In this document: piece by piece, positions 18,684-28,080 of the stretch
How the letters are laid out: every line of letters begins with the position of its first letter
How positions within the stretch are numbered: position 1 is the first letter of the stretch
Assembly (NCBI GenBank): GCA_963665595.2
Contig: CAXXJK010000005.1
Span: forward strand, 620,001-684,000
DNA from: G963665595 sp963665595
GTDB taxonomy: Bacteria > Actinomycetota > Coriobacteriia > Coriobacteriales > CADBOM01
DNA: 64,000 nt
Direction: 5' to 3'
The notes under the pieces: generated by a model
Database searches by the model: none
What the model saw: the letters and a program-made list of their open reading frames with translations, nothing else
What the model was told of the DNA's origin: nothing
Program-made: the position numbers and the translations under genes

Positions 18684-19127
18684 ATGCGCATTTCTATCGC
18701 AAGCGACCACGCCGGCTATTCTCAGAAGGCCGAATTGGTCACCTATCTTGAGATGAAAGGGCACACGGTAATTGATCATGGCCCCCTTAATGACAGCCGT
18801 GTCGATTATCCGGATTATGCGCTTCTCGTTACCTCAGATATCGTCGAGGGAAAGGCTGATCGTGGCATACTGGTCTGTGGAACGGGCATAGGCATGTCGA
18901 TATGTGCAAATAAGGTACATGGCATTCGTGCTGCCTGCTGCCCTAATCGTGAATATGCAACGCTTGCTCGACAGCATAATGATGCAAACGTAGTCACGGT
19001 ATCCGGTCGATTTGTGGATCTTGAAGAAAACAAGGCAATAACTGACACCTTCATCACTACTGATTTTGCTGGTGGCCGCCATGCTGATCGTGTGGCCAAG
19101 ATAGACATGATTGAAAAACAGAACTGA
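18684..19127 (+). CDS. rpiB: Ribose-5-phosphate isomerase B
   Basis: RpiB interconverts ribose-5-phosphate and ribulose-5-phosphate. It starts with the family pattern MRISIASDHAGYSQKAEL, has the active-site Cys in GILVCGTGIGMSICANK and the anion-hole segment ARQHNDANVVTVSGR. Length 147 aa is normal. The ATG follows GAGAAAGAGAG. It precedes glyA, the order seen in many Actinobacteria. Confidence 0.95.
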   Translation: MRISIASDHAGYSQKAELVTYLEMKGHTVIDHGPLNDSRVDYPDYALLVTSDIVEGKADRGILVCGTGIGMSICANKVHGIRAACCPNREYATLARQHNDANVVTVSGRFVDLEENKAITDTFITTDFAGGRHADRVAKIDMIEKQN

Positions 19128-19195
19128 CAATCCCTTGCAAAAGCAGGGGTGCTATATCATCCATTTCTTGTTCCTATTGAGAAAGGCTTGCGTGT

Positions 19196-20446
19196 ATGTA
19201 TCTGAATCATCTTGCTCAGTGTGATCCTGAGGTCGCGGCAGCAATTAATGAAGAACTTGAACGTCAACGCTCTTCAATTGAACTTATCGCTTCTGAAAAC
19301 TTTGTTTCTCGGGCAGTCATGGAAGCTCAGGGGAGTGTGCTAACCAACAAATATGCAGAGGGGTATCCGTCAAAACGTTATTATGGCGGTTGCGAGAAGG
19401 TTGATATTGCAGAAAATATCGCACGCGATCGTGCTAAGCAGTTGTTTGACGCTGAGTTTGCAAACGTGCAACCTCACTCGGGAGCTAACGCAAACTTTGC
19501 CGCTTATTCTGCAGTGATAAACCCCGGTGATACGATTTTGGGAATGAGCCTCTCTCATGGTGGACATCTGACTCATGGTTCTCCTGCAAATTTCTCGGGA
19601 AAGCTTTATAAAGTCTTTGCCTACGGGCTTGATCCTGAAACTGAGATGATCGACATGGACGAAGTCGAGCGTATCGCAAAGGAGACACGCCCGCAGGTTA
19701 TTATGGCAGGCGCTTCGGCCTATCCACGCATCATTGATTTTCAGCGTTTTGCTGAAATCGCTCATGAAGTCGGCGCCCGCCTTATCGTTGACATTGCACA
19801 CATTGCGGGTCTTGTTGTCACGGGCGCTCATCCCTCTCCGCTGCCCTACGCCGACATCGTAACCACTACGACTCATAAGACGTTGCGCGGTCCACGTGGC
19901 GGTCTTATTTTGACAAACGATGAAGAACTGGCAGCAAAGATTGATAAAGCGGTGTTTCCTGGTGCGCAGGGCGGCCCACTCATGCATGTTATCGCCGCTA
20001 AAGCGGTTTCCTTTGGAGAAGCTCTCGCCCCGAGCTTTAGCACCTACATCGATCAAGTCATCTTGAACATGCAAGAATTGGGCAAGGGAATGGCTGACGG
20101 TGGCCTGCGCTTGGTCTCTGGGGGGACCGACAATCACCTTGCATTGGTCGACCTTACCGGTGCTGGCATCACCGGTAAGGATGCCGAGCATGTGTTGGAG
20201 AGTATTGGCATAACCTGTAACAAGAACACTATTCCCCACGAGACTCGTTCGCCGTTTGTGACTTCTGGCGTACGTATTGGTTCTGCGGCTATGACCACGC
20301 GTGGATTTTCGGCTGAAGAGGCATATCGCATTGGTCGTATCATCGCCGAAGCAGTCTATAGTCCCGACGACGAGAAACGATTGACCCGCATTGCCGATGA
20401 CGTGCATGGTCTTCTTGCGACTCATCCGCTGTACCCGGAATTCTAA
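19196..20446 (+). CDS. glyA: Serine hydroxymethyltransferase
   Basis: GlyA converts serine and tetrahydrofolate to glycine and methylene-THF, the one-carbon donor that ThyX also needs. The PLP Lys is in VTTTTHKTLRGPRGG; ELIASENFVSRAV, NKYAEGYPSKRYYGGCE and the histidine of VDIAHIAG are canonical. Length 416 aa is usual. ATG 19196 follows GAGAAAGG. A 351-codon open frame on the opposite strand is only a shadow of this gene. Confidence 0.97.
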   Translation: MYLNHLAQCDPEVAAAINEELERQRSSIELIASENFVSRAVMEAQGSVLTNKYAEGYPSKRYYGGCEKVDIAENIARDRAKQLFDAEFANVQPHSGANANFAAYSAVINPGDTILGMSLSHGGHLTHGSPANFSGKLYKVFAYGLDPETEMIDMDEVERIAKETRPQVIMAGASAYPRIIDFQRFAEIAHEVGARLIVDIAHIAGLVVTGAHPSPLPYADIVTTTTHKTLRGPRGGLILTNDEELAAKIDKAVFPGAQGGPLMHVIAAKAVSFGEALAPSFSTYIDQVILNMQELGKGMADGGLRLVSGGTDNHLALVDLTGAGITGKDAEHVLESIGITCNKNTIPHETRSPFVTSGVRIGSAAMTTRGFSAEEAYRIGRIIAEAVYSPDDEKRLTRIADDVHGLLATHPLYPEF

Positions 20447-20498
20447 ATGTGTTCCTTACGTTTTTGTGCCGAACATGTTTTCTAATGAAGGAACGCCA

Positions 20499-20951
20499 AT
20501 GACTGATGAGCGTCCCACATGGGATAGATATTTTCAAAGTATCATGTGCAATGTTGCGGAGCGTTCTACCTGCAGACGACGCCATGTAGGTGCAGTTCTT
20601 GTCAAGGATCGGCGTATTCTTGCGACGGGGTATAATGGTGTTCCGTCGAAGCTCGCACACTGTACAGAGGTCGGGTGTTTACGAGAGAAACGCGGCATTC
20701 CATCCGGCACTCAACAGGAGTTATGCCGCGGTTTACACGCTGAGCAGAATGCGGTTATACAGGCGGCACGCCACGGTATTACGATAGACGGTGCCACGGT
20801 CTACTGCACCAATCAACCGTGTGTGACCTGTGCGAAGATTCTCATCAATGCCGGCATCGTAGAGGTGATCTACGCCGATCCATATCCCGATGAGTTGGCA
20901 CAACAGATATTCGACGAGGCTGGTGTCGCTGTTCGACGTATTGACGACTGA
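20499..20951 (+). CDS. dCMP deaminase family protein (ComEB-like)
   Basis: A 150-aa zinc deaminase that converts dCMP to dUMP, feeding the ThyX reaction. Zinc ligands and catalytic Glu are in LHAEQNAVI and PCVTCAKILIN; the N-terminus RPTWDRYFQSIMCNVAERSTC and RHVGAVLVKD are typical of ComEB-type enzymes. The ATG at 20499 follows GAAGGAA. It stands alone between glyA and the ATP synthase operon. Confidence 0.9.
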   Translation: MTDERPTWDRYFQSIMCNVAERSTCRRRHVGAVLVKDRRILATGYNGVPSKLAHCTEVGCLREKRGIPSGTQQELCRGLHAEQNAVIQAARHGITIDGATVYCTNQPCVTCAKILINAGIVEVIYADPYPDELAQQIFDEAGVAVRRIDD

Positions 20952-21096
20952 GAAGCTTATGCTCGGCTACCGCTGACCTTGAAAAAAGCGTGTTTCTGCC
21001 GTTTTTATGCAAGAGTCATGAAAAGTTTTGTTAATATCATTTGGTCACGTCCATTCCATAGGGCGGTGACTGTTTACGAGAGGCAGAGGTATCCCG

Positions 21097-21369
21097 TTGA
21101 TCTTGACTATCATGGCAGGCGTTGTCGCCGGAGTGATATGTGCATCGCCGTTGTCTCTGGTTAACAAGATTATGAATAAGGATCGGAGCAAAGGCAGCAC
21201 CTCCATCAGTATCCTATCGGCGGTTCTGTCTTTTATATTGCTCATGTTGGCTGTGCTGGTTTGCTATGCAGTTAGTTATGACTCCCTGATGATGTTTGCG
21301 ATAACTCTTGTCGCAGGATTTCTCATCACGGTCATCATCTCTGTGTTGTGGGCAAATTTGAAAAAATAG
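21097..21369 (+). CDS. AtpI-like small membrane protein of the ATP synthase operon
   Basis: A 90-aa hydrophobic protein with helices at the N-terminus, around residues 36-58 (SILSAVLSFILLMLAVLVCYAV) and around 64-85. It is the first gene of the ATP synthase operon, the usual place of AtpI (AtpI helps c-ring assembly). Start is TTG at 21097, 7 nt after GAGGCAGAGG. AtpI is poorly conserved in sequence, so the name rests on position and topology. Confidence 0.7.
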   Translation: MILTIMAGVVAGVICASPLSLVNKIMNKDRSKGSTSISILSAVLSFILLMLAVLVCYAVSYDSLMMFAITLVAGFLITVIISVLWANLKK

Positions 21370-21393
21370 GAATGATCAGGAAGGGCGAAGAAC

Positions 21394-22183
21394 GTGGATC
21401 CACTTTCGAGTTTTGCCGAAGAGGTTGGGTCGCTGGTATATGAGAAATACAGCGAATCTATAGTCAGCCCATTGCTTACGCAGTATTCGGTATGGATGTT
21501 TATCACCGTGATTCTCACGGTTCTGGTTGTTATCTGGGCAAGTCGCAAGGTTAAGATGATACCTCAAGGATTCATCGGTAAATGGATTTGAAGCGTTATA
21601 TAGTGGCATTCAGAAGACCGTCGTCGAGGATGTTGTCGGGCCTAACTGGAAGAAGCATGCACCGTTTCTGATGACAATGTTTCTTTTCATCTTGGTAAGT
21701 AATCTCTTGGGTCTTATACCAGGAGTAAAAGTTGCCACCGGTACCATGGGCGTGACGGTTGCATTGGCGCTTATATCCTTCTTGTACTTCAATTATTATG
21801 GCATCAAAAAGGTGGGTTTCATTCACTATATGGGAAACCTTGCTCCTAAGGGTGTCATGTTTCCTATTAATATTTTGATATGGTTCATTGAGTTGCTCTC
21901 TCTGTTTTTGCGTCTGGTCACGTTGGCGGTTCGACTTTTTGCCAATATGCTTGCGGGACATTTGGTACTTGGCGCGTTCGCATTACTTACCAGTTGCTTC
22001 GTTCTGCCGATTATCACTAACTTCACCATTGCAAACTTGGGGGTAGGAAGCGCATCTATTGCGTGGATGCTTCTTCTTATCGCCATGTATTGTATGGAGT
22101 TTCTGGTTGCTATCATACAGGCCTACGTTTTCACCTTGCTTTCGGCAGTGTACGTCAATCTTGCTACCAGTGCCGAGCATTAA
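21394..22183 (+). CDS. atpB: ATP synthase subunit a, frameshifted
   Basis: Subunit a forms the proton half-channels of the membrane Fo part. The start is GTG at 21394. The frame stops at about 21591 after GFIGKW, while the remainder (SGIQKTVVEDVVGPNWKKHAPFL onward) continues in the next frame to 22183. Removing one T from the TTT at 21587-21589 restores GFIGKWIEALYSGIQKT. The essential Arg is in LRLVTLAVRLFANMLAGH, and the C-terminal helix EFLVAIIQAYVFTLLSAVY is normal. As an essential single-copy gene this is more likely a sequencing error than a real break. Confidence 0.88.
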
Positions 22184-22235
22184 CATCAGCGTTTATGCCG
22201 TAAATGGCTGCGTATAGTACAGTAAGTCCAGGACT

Positions 22236-22258
22236 GGCGGAATGGCCGCTTGTCCGCC
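22236..22258 (+). promoter_or_regulatory. Hairpin just upstream of the atpE ribosome site
   Basis: GGCGGA at 22236-22241 pairs with TCCGCC at 22253-22258 around an 11-nt loop. It ends a few nucleotides before the TAGGAGG of atpE. Subunit c is needed in about ten copies per enzyme, and leader structures upstream of atpE raise its translation or mRNA stability in some bacteria. The function here is inference. Confidence 0.4.
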
Positions 22259-22279
22259 CCTAGTAGGAGGAAAAGAACT

Positions 22280-22471
22280 ATGCAAGTTATTGGTTATGGC
22301 CTCGCCGTCATCGGTGCCGCTATTGGTATCGGCCTCATCGGCTTTGGTGCCACCCAAGCTACCGCTCGTCAGCCTGAGATGCAGGGTAAGATTTTCACCA
22401 CCTTCATTCTCGGCGCCGCGTTCTGCGAAGCCCTTGCACTCATCGGCTTTGTTCTTGCCCTTATCAAGTAG
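22280..22471 (+). CDS. atpE: ATP synthase subunit c
   Basis: A 63-aa two-helix hairpin forming the rotor ring. The polar loop is ATARQPEMQGK and the ion-binding Glu lies in helix 2 (AAFCEALALIG). The residues that mark Na+-binding rings (a Gln in helix 1 at the expected distance and Ser/Thr right after the Glu) are absent: Ile and Ala occupy those places. Proton coupling is therefore inferred. ATG 22280 follows TAGGAGG. Confidence 0.96.
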   Translation: MQVIGYGLAVIGAAIGIGLIGFGATQATARQPEMQGKIFTTFILGAAFCEALALIGFVLALIK

Positions 22472-22521
22472 ACTGCATCGTATAGGTATCAGGTAGCCGA
22501 AAGGCTAACGGAGGTAAATTC

Positions 22522-23133
22522 GTGAACATGAAGAGAGTAGCTGGGACGATCATTTCAGCTTCACTACTCGCAACCTCAATACTTTTTGCGATGCCAACCT
22601 TAGCATTCGCTGAGGAGGCTGAGAAGTCGGGCGTTGCTCTGCTTCTTCCTAATATGGCCGAGTTCATTCCCATGCTGATAGCGTTTATCGTCATGTGGGT
22701 GCTTCTCGCAAAGTTTGGCTACCCGGTAGTCGACAAGATGCTCGCCAAGCGTGCTAAGACTATCAAGGATGATCTTACCGCAGCCGAGCAAGCCAAGATC
22801 GAAAGCCAGCGTCTCCTTCAGGAGTACAAGGCTCAGATGGAAGATTCTAAGAAGCAAGCGGCCGAAATCATCGCTGAGGCAAAGAAGACCGGCGAAACGG
22901 TGAAGGCGCAGTTGGCTGAACAGGCTCAGGAGGAGTCGGAGAAGATGATACGGAAGGCCCAGGAGGCCATTGAGGCTGAGAAAAAGGCTGCCGTATCTGA
23001 GATCCAATCTTCTGTTGCCGATATTTCGGTTGCTGTAGCAGGCAAGATCATCGGTTCAGATCTTTCCAGTGATGAGCATCGCAAGATTATTGAGCGCTAC
23101 GTTGCAGAGGCGGGTAGCCTGAATGCCGACTGA
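22522..23133 (+). CDS. atpF: ATP synthase subunit b with N-terminal signal-like segment
   Basis: Subunit b is the peripheral stalk. Residues 1-32 form a signal-peptide-like stretch (basic start, ISASLLATSILFAMPTLAFA) ahead of the true membrane helix (FIPMLIAFIVMWVLLAKFGYP), followed by a long charged coiled coil rich in Ala, Glu and Lys. GTG 22522 follows GGAGG by 7 nt. The extra N-terminal segment makes it 203 aa, longer than the 150-170 aa usual for b. The gene overlaps atpH by 11 bp. Confidence 0.93.
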   Translation: MNMKRVAGTIISASLLATSILFAMPTLAFAEEAEKSGVALLLPNMAEFIPMLIAFIVMWVLLAKFGYPVVDKMLAKRAKTIKDDLTAAEQAKIESQRLLQEYKAQMEDSKKQAAEIIAEAKKTGETVKAQLAEQAQEESEKMIRKAQEAIEAEKKAAVSEIQSSVADISVAVAGKIIGSDLSSDEHRKIIERYVAEAGSLNAD

Positions 23134-23692
23134 TCGTAATCTCATTAAAAAGGAAGTCTCGACTTATGCGAGTGCCTTGCTTGCGGCTATGTCATCCGAT
23201 GAAGAAGTATTTTTCGTCGGTGGCGAGTTGGAAGAGGTCGCGCGGGCTGTCATAGGAAATCCCATTCTTCGTAAGACGCTTGACGATGGGACCATTGATG
23301 CCCCGGTGCGCGCGCAGATCATCGGTTCGGTTTTTGAGAGTGTAGATCCTTCTCTCGTTGCCGTTCTCAAGGTCATGGCTGAGCGTGGCGACATTGCACT
23401 AGTGCTTCGGGTTTCCGAAGCGTACAATGCCTTAGCTGAAGAGAAGCTCAAGGCGACGTTTGTCATGGTTGTGACCGCAATCGAGCTTGATGATGAGTTG
23501 CGTACGTCAATTAAGAAAAAGCTGTCCGTGGATTTTGGTACCGATATTCTTCTGAGGGAGAAGGTCGACCAGTCGATTCTCGGCGGCATCATTTTGAGTG
23601 CACATGGTAAGCGCATTGATGCGAGTGTCACGTCTCAACTCGAGAACGCTCGTGTAGTACTCTCGACTATGCCTACCGGAGGTGAAAGGTAA
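23123..23692 (+). CDS. atpH: ATP synthase subunit delta
   Basis: The OSCP/delta subunit joins the peripheral stalk to the alpha3-beta3 head. It is 189 aa, with the N-terminal helical domain (YASALLAAMSSDEEVFFVGGEL) and the conserved C-terminal pattern LREKVDQSILGGIILSAHGKRIDASV. It overlaps the end of atpF and ends directly against the atpA ATG with no gap. Confidence 0.93.
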   Translation: MPTDRNLIKKEVSTYASALLAAMSSDEEVFFVGGELEEVARAVIGNPILRKTLDDGTIDAPVRAQIIGSVFESVDPSLVAVLKVMAERGDIALVLRVSEAYNALAEEKLKATFVMVVTAIELDDELRTSIKKKLSVDFGTDILLREKVDQSILGGIILSAHGKRIDASVTSQLENARVVLSTMPTGGER

Positions 23693-25255
23693 ATGGTGGA
23701 GATTTCCGCTAAAGCAATCGATGAGACTTTGCGCAAGCAGCTTGACGAGCTCAAGACAAATGTCGAGTCACGCACTGTCGGTACGGTCATCCAAGTCGGT
23801 GATGGTATCGCGCGTATAGATGGTCTCAAAGATGCTATGCAAGGCGAGCTCCTCGAGTTCATCGGAGAGGGCGGCGAGAAAGTCTACGGACTAGCTCAAA
23901 ACCTCGAAGAGGACGAAGTGGGTGCTGTTTTGCTGGGTGATGTTACCCTAATAAAAGAAAATGACGAAGTCCATACCACCGGTCAGATCGTCGAGGTCCC
24001 CTCGGGTGATGCGTTGCTCGGGCGCGTTGTCAACCCGCTTGGTGTGCCTCTTGACGGCAAAGGACCGATTGCGGCTGCTGGAATGCGGCCGGTGGAATTC
24101 AAGGCTCCTGGCGTTACCGCTCGTAAGGGTGTTCATGAGCCTATGCAGACAGGTATCATGGCAATTGACTCGATGATTCCTATCGGTCGTGGTCAGCGCG
24201 AGTTGATCATTGGAGACCGTCAGACGGGTAAAACTGCCATTGCGGTTGATGCAATCATCAACCAAAAGGGCAAGAATATGATCTGCATCTATATCGCTAT
24301 CGGTCAGAAAGCTTCGACCGTTGCGACGGTTGTTGAGACCCTTGAGCGTTATGGCGCGATGGATTACACCATTATTGTTGCGGCAACCGCTGCTGACTCT
24401 GCTCCTTTGCAGTACATCGCTCCTATGGCTGGCTGTGCTATGGGTGAGTACTTCATGTATAACGGTGTCGATGGCAAGCCGGCTTCTGCTGAGAATCCGG
24501 GACGTCACGTTCTGTGCATCTATGATGATCTTTCAAAGCAGGCAACGGCGTATCGCCAGATGTCGCTGACCCTTCGCCGTCCGCCAGGACGTGAAGCGTA
24601 CCCCGGCGATATTTTCTATCTGCACTCTCGCCTCTTGGAGCGTGCGGTCAAGATGTCTGACGAGAATGGTGCTGGTTCTTTGACTGCACTGCCGATCATC
24701 GAGACTCAGGCTGGCGATGTGTCTGCTTACATCCCGACGAACGTTATCTCCATTACTGATGGCCAGATCTTTCTTGTGACGGATCTTTTCTTCCAGGGTC
24801 AACGTCCTGCTATCAGTGTCGGTATCTCAGTTTCCCGCGTCGGTGGCGATGCACAGATCAAGGCCATGAAACAGGTTGCTGGTTCGTTGCGTCTCGATCT
24901 TGCGGCTTACCGTGAACTTCAAGCATTTGCTGCGTTTGGCAGCGACTTGGACAAGGCAACTCAAGATCAATTGAATCGTGGCGCTCGTATGACAGAGCTC
25001 CTAAAACAAGGTCGCTATGCTCCCATGCCCGTTGAAGATCAGATCATGTCTATCTTTGCTGGCGTGAACGGGTTCCTTGATGAGATTGCCGTTAAGAATG
25101 TAGTTCGTTTCCGTGGCGATCTGCTTGACTACCTCAGATCTAATCGCCCTGAACTTGGCAAGGCTATCATTGCTGAAAGCAAGATTTCTGATGAGACCGC
25201 CGACAAGCTCAAAGAAGCTATCGCTGCATTCAAGACGCAGTTCGTTGAGGATTAG
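23693..25255 (+). CDS. atpA: ATP synthase subunit alpha
   Basis: The non-catalytic nucleotide-binding subunit of F1, 520 aa. The P-loop is GDRQTGKTA; the family signature PAISVGISVSRVGGDAQ is present, and the N-terminus VESRTVGTVIQVGDGIARIDGL is canonical. It starts immediately after the atpH stop, with a GGAGG site inside the atpH end. Confidence 0.98.
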   Translation: MVEISAKAIDETLRKQLDELKTNVESRTVGTVIQVGDGIARIDGLKDAMQGELLEFIGEGGEKVYGLAQNLEEDEVGAVLLGDVTLIKENDEVHTTGQIVEVPSGDALLGRVVNPLGVPLDGKGPIAAAGMRPVEFKAPGVTARKGVHEPMQTGIMAIDSMIPIGRGQRELIIGDRQTGKTAIAVDAIINQKGKNMICIYIAIGQKASTVATVVETLERYGAMDYTIIVAATAADSAPLQYIAPMAGCAMGEYFMYNGVDGKPASAENPGRHVLCIYDDLSKQATAYRQMSLTLRRPPGREAYPGDIFYLHSRLLERAVKMSDENGAGSLTALPIIETQAGDVSAYIPTNVISITDGQIFLVTDLFFQGQRPAISVGISVSRVGGDAQIKAMKQVAGSLRLDLAAYRELQAFAAFGSDLDKATQDQLNRGARMTELLKQGRYAPMPVEDQIMSIFAGVNGFLDEIAVKNVVRFRGDLLDYLRSNRPELGKAIIAESKISDETADKLKEAIAAFKTQFVED

Positions 25256-25266
25256 GTGACTGTGGC

Positions 25267-26178
25267 ATGCCGAACCTTCGCGACATACAAAAGCGCATAA
25301 ATTCGGTCCAGTCGACCAAGCAGATTACACGTACCATGGAGATGGTGGCAACTGCTAAGATCCGTAAGTCATCCGATCGTGTGTTGGCTGCGACTCCTTA
25401 TGCGCACTCCATGAACGAGACGTTGGCAACACTCGTGCAGGACGCATCTTTGATCACGAGCCCGTTACTTGCTCGTCATGACGACACCAAGCGTATTGCG
25501 GTAATCGCTGTCGCTTCCGACCGTGGTCTCGCCGGTGGTTTTAACAGCAATGTGCTGCGTGCTGTCGACAAATTTATTTCAGCGAAGCAGGCAGAAGGTA
25601 TTGAGATTGATCTGATTGCATGCGGTAAGAAAGCAATCGCATATTTTAAATATCGTAGGTTCCCCATGCTCCTTGAGTTCAGGGATCTTTCGGCAGACCC
25701 TACGATTGCGCAAGCTCGCGAAATAGCAAGTCTTGTCAGTGAACTCTATACCACTAACCGTGTTGACCAAGTCATGGTCTACTATAACCATGCGCGTAAT
25801 GTTGCCGATCAAGACCTTACCTGTGAGGAAGTTCTTCCGGTCGACGCGCCTGAAGTAGATGTGGCTCTACAAGAATCCAAAGATGCAAATCTAGATGCCA
25901 CCGGGACAATTTCCGGAGAATTCGAATTTGAGCCATCACCCGCGCTCGTACTAGATACCCTTCTCCCGGCCTATGTCGAGAACCGCATATACCATGCGCT
26001 CATTGACTCCGCTGCTGGTGAACAGGGTGCTCGCCGTAAGGCGATGAAGTCGGCTACGGATAATGCAACAGATATGGTGCATACGCTGACGCGTGTCTAT
26101 AACCGTGCACGACAGGGCGCTATCACCACAGAACTCAATGAGATTGTCGGCGGTGCCGCAGCTTTGGAGGATGAGTAA
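25267..26178 (+). CDS. atpG: ATP synthase subunit gamma
   Basis: The central rotor shaft, 303 aa. The N-terminal coiled-coil helix begins PNLRDIQKRINSVQSTKQITRTMEMVATAKIRK, split here as NLRDIQKRI and TKQITRTMEMVA. The C-terminal helix ends NRARQGAITTELNEIVGGAAAL, the typical gamma signature. A short acidic insert near residues 200-220 is the only unusual part. It is followed by atpD after 1 bp. Confidence 0.96.
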   Translation: MPNLRDIQKRINSVQSTKQITRTMEMVATAKIRKSSDRVLAATPYAHSMNETLATLVQDASLITSPLLARHDDTKRIAVIAVASDRGLAGGFNSNVLRAVDKFISAKQAEGIEIDLIACGKKAIAYFKYRRFPMLLEFRDLSADPTIAQAREIASLVSELYTTNRVDQVMVYYNHARNVADQDLTCEEVLPVDAPEVDVALQESKDANLDATGTISGEFEFEPSPALVLDTLLPAYVENRIYHALIDSAAGEQGARRKAMKSATDNATDMVHTLTRVYNRARQGAITTELNEIVGGAAALEDE

Positions 26179-26179
26179 T

Positions 26180-27601
26180 ATGACAGAAAAGGACACCAAA
26201 ATGAACGTTGGACACATCGTTCGCGTGGTCGGTCCTGTTGTGGACGTGGAGTTCACGGCAGATAGCATCCCTGCGATTTACAACGCGCTGAACGTGGAGG
26301 CGGAGACTCCCATCGGTCACATCAGCACGGTCCTTGAGGTGGAAACTCACCTCCCGGGTAACGTCGTTCGTACGGTTGCTATGTCGTCTACCGACGGCCT
26401 CCAGCGCGGCATTGAAGTAACTGATACAGGCGCTCCTATCATGATGCCTGTAGGCCCCAGTACTCTGGGACGTATCTGGAACGTAACAGGCGGTCTGGTC
26501 GACAATGGCGAGATGCCTGAGATTGACGAGTACTATCCTATTCACCGCCCTGCACCTGCATTTGAGGACCTCTCTACGTCTACTGAGATTTTCGAGACAG
26601 GCATCAAGGTTATTGACCTGATTGAGCCCTACATCAAGGGTGGCAAGACGGGACTCTTCGGTGGAGCTGGTGTAGGCAAGACCGTTATCATTCAGGAACT
26701 TATCAACAACCTGGCTCAGGAACATGGTGGAACTTCGGTATTCACCGGTGTTGGTGAGCGCACTCGTGAGGGTACCGACCTCTACAAGGAAATGAGTGAT
26801 TCGGGCGTTATCAAGAAAACTTGTCTGGTGTACGGTCAGATGAATGAGCCTCCGGGAGCTCGTCTGCGCGTCGGCCTTGCAGGCTTGACTGTTGCTGAGT
26901 ATTTCCGTGATCAGGGTCAGGACGTATTGTTGTTCATCGACAATATCTTCCGTTTCACCCAAGCAGGCTCTGAGGTATCCGCTTTGCTCGGTCGTATGCC
27001 TTCCGCCGTTGGCTATCAGCCGACACTCGCTACAGAAATGGGCGACTTGCAGGAGCGTATTACTTCTACTAAGACGGGTTCCATCACTTCGGTACAGGCT
27101 ATCTATGTACCTGCAGATGACTTGACTGACCCGGCACCTGCCACAGCATTTATCCATTTGGATGCAACTACCACACTCTCTCGTGCCATCACTGAGTTGG
27201 GCATCTATCCGGCTGTTGATCCGCTGGCATCTTCTTCGCGCGCGCTCTCTGCTGAGATCGTTGGAGAAGAGCATTATCGTGTTGCGGTTACTGTTCAAGA
27301 AATTCTTCAGGAGTATTCTGATCTCCAAGACATTATCGCTATTCTTGGTATGGATGAGTTGTCTGAGGATCAGCGCCTGACTGTTTCTCGTGCACGTAAG
27401 ATTCAACAGTTCTTTGGACAGCCATTCCACGTGGCCGAGGTATTTACCGGTACGCCTGGGAAGTACGTCAAGCTTGAGGATACCATTCGTTCGTTTGCTT
27501 CGATTATCAATGGCGAGTGCGATGAGATTCCTGAACAATGCTTCCGTTATAAGGGTGCTATAGAAGACGTGTTTGAGGCTTACGAGAAGATGAAGGGCTA
27601 A
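26180..27601 (+). CDS. atpD: ATP synthase subunit beta
   Basis: The catalytic F1 subunit, 473 aa. The P-loop is GGAGVGKTV, the catalytic Glu is in GVGERTREGTDL, and the signature PAVDPLASSSRAL is present. The open frame extends upstream into atpG, but ATG 26180, 1 bp after the atpG stop, gives the expected N-terminus. A 467-codon open frame on the other strand is a shadow of this gene. Confidence 0.98.
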   Translation: MTEKDTKMNVGHIVRVVGPVVDVEFTADSIPAIYNALNVEAETPIGHISTVLEVETHLPGNVVRTVAMSSTDGLQRGIEVTDTGAPIMMPVGPSTLGRIWNVTGGLVDNGEMPEIDEYYPIHRPAPAFEDLSTSTEIFETGIKVIDLIEPYIKGGKTGLFGGAGVGKTVIIQELINNLAQEHGGTSVFTGVGERTREGTDLYKEMSDSGVIKKTCLVYGQMNEPPGARLRVGLAGLTVAEYFRDQGQDVLLFIDNIFRFTQAGSEVSALLGRMPSAVGYQPTLATEMGDLQERITSTKTGSITSVQAIYVPADDLTDPAPATAFIHLDATTTLSRAITELGIYPAVDPLASSSRALSAEIVGEEHYRVAVTVQEILQEYSDLQDIIAILGMDELSEDQRLTVSRARKIQQFFGQPFHVAEVFTGTPGKYVKLEDTIRSFASIINGECDEIPEQCFRYKGAIEDVFEAYEKMKG

Positions 27602-27612
27602 GGTAGATCGTC

Positions 27613-28020
27613 ATGGCAGCGACCTTCAAGTGTGAAATAGTGACGCCTGTGTGTCAGGTATATGCTGATGAAGCAACGTTCATCGCAGTGCCCGGCGCTA
27701 ATGGCGAACTCGGTGTCATGTATCTGCATGCTCCTACCATTTCAACTCTCGGGCAAGGCGAGGTTCGTCTCAAGAAAGATGAGAACGGTGCAACCGAGCG
27801 TATTGCCATTTCTGGTGGCTATGTCGAAATCGACGGCACGAAGGTTATCATCTTAGCTGATCGAGCTCTTAAGGTTTCTGAGATCAACAGAGCAAACGTT
27901 GACCAAACGGTCAATGCTCTTGAATCTAAGTTGGCTTCTTTCGAAAAGGATGATGCTCAGGCGGTGTTCATTAAGAAAGAACTTGCATGGAATCAGCTTC
28001 TTCAAAAACTGAGTGCCTGA
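27613..28020 (+). CDS. atpC: ATP synthase subunit epsilon
   Basis: The regulatory epsilon subunit, 135 aa: an N-terminal beta-barrel (TFKCEIVTPVCQVYADEATFIAVPGANGELGVM, recognisable by PGANGELGV and HAPTISTLGQGEVRL) and a C-terminal helical pair (about residues 90-135). It ends the operon and is followed 30 bp later by a strong terminator. Confidence 0.96.
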   Translation: MAATFKCEIVTPVCQVYADEATFIAVPGANGELGVMYLHAPTISTLGQGEVRLKKDENGATERIAISGGYVEIDGTKVIILADRALKVSEINRANVDQTVNALESKLASFEKDDAQAVFIKKELAWNQLLQKLSA

Positions 28021-28049
28021 TCGCATAGCCCATTGATATATCTAGAATA

Positions 28050-28078
28050 GAACCCCTCCTTTGAGGGGTTCTTCTTTT
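28050..28078 (+). terminator. Rho-independent terminator of the ATP synthase operon
   Basis: GAACCCCTC at 28050-28058 pairs perfectly with GAGGGGTTC at 28063-28071 around the loop CTTT, followed by TTCTTTT. Together with its position 30 bp after atpC this is a clear intrinsic terminator. Confidence 0.92.
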
Positions 28079-28080
28079 GC

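Noticed and set aside
19132..19149. Terminator after rpiB
   Set aside because: A 7-bp hairpin with loop AAAA is there, but it has a G-U pair and no T-tract follows, so support is too weak.
22280..22471. Sodium-driven ATP synthase
   Set aside because: The helix-1 Gln and the Ser/Thr after the helix-2 Glu that bind Na+ are replaced by Ile and Ala.
26135..27538. 467-codon open frame on the minus strand opposite atpD
   Set aside because: It lies wholly within a certain gene, has no recognisable domains and arises from the codon bias of atpD. The same holds for the 351-codon frame opposite glyA (19370-20425).
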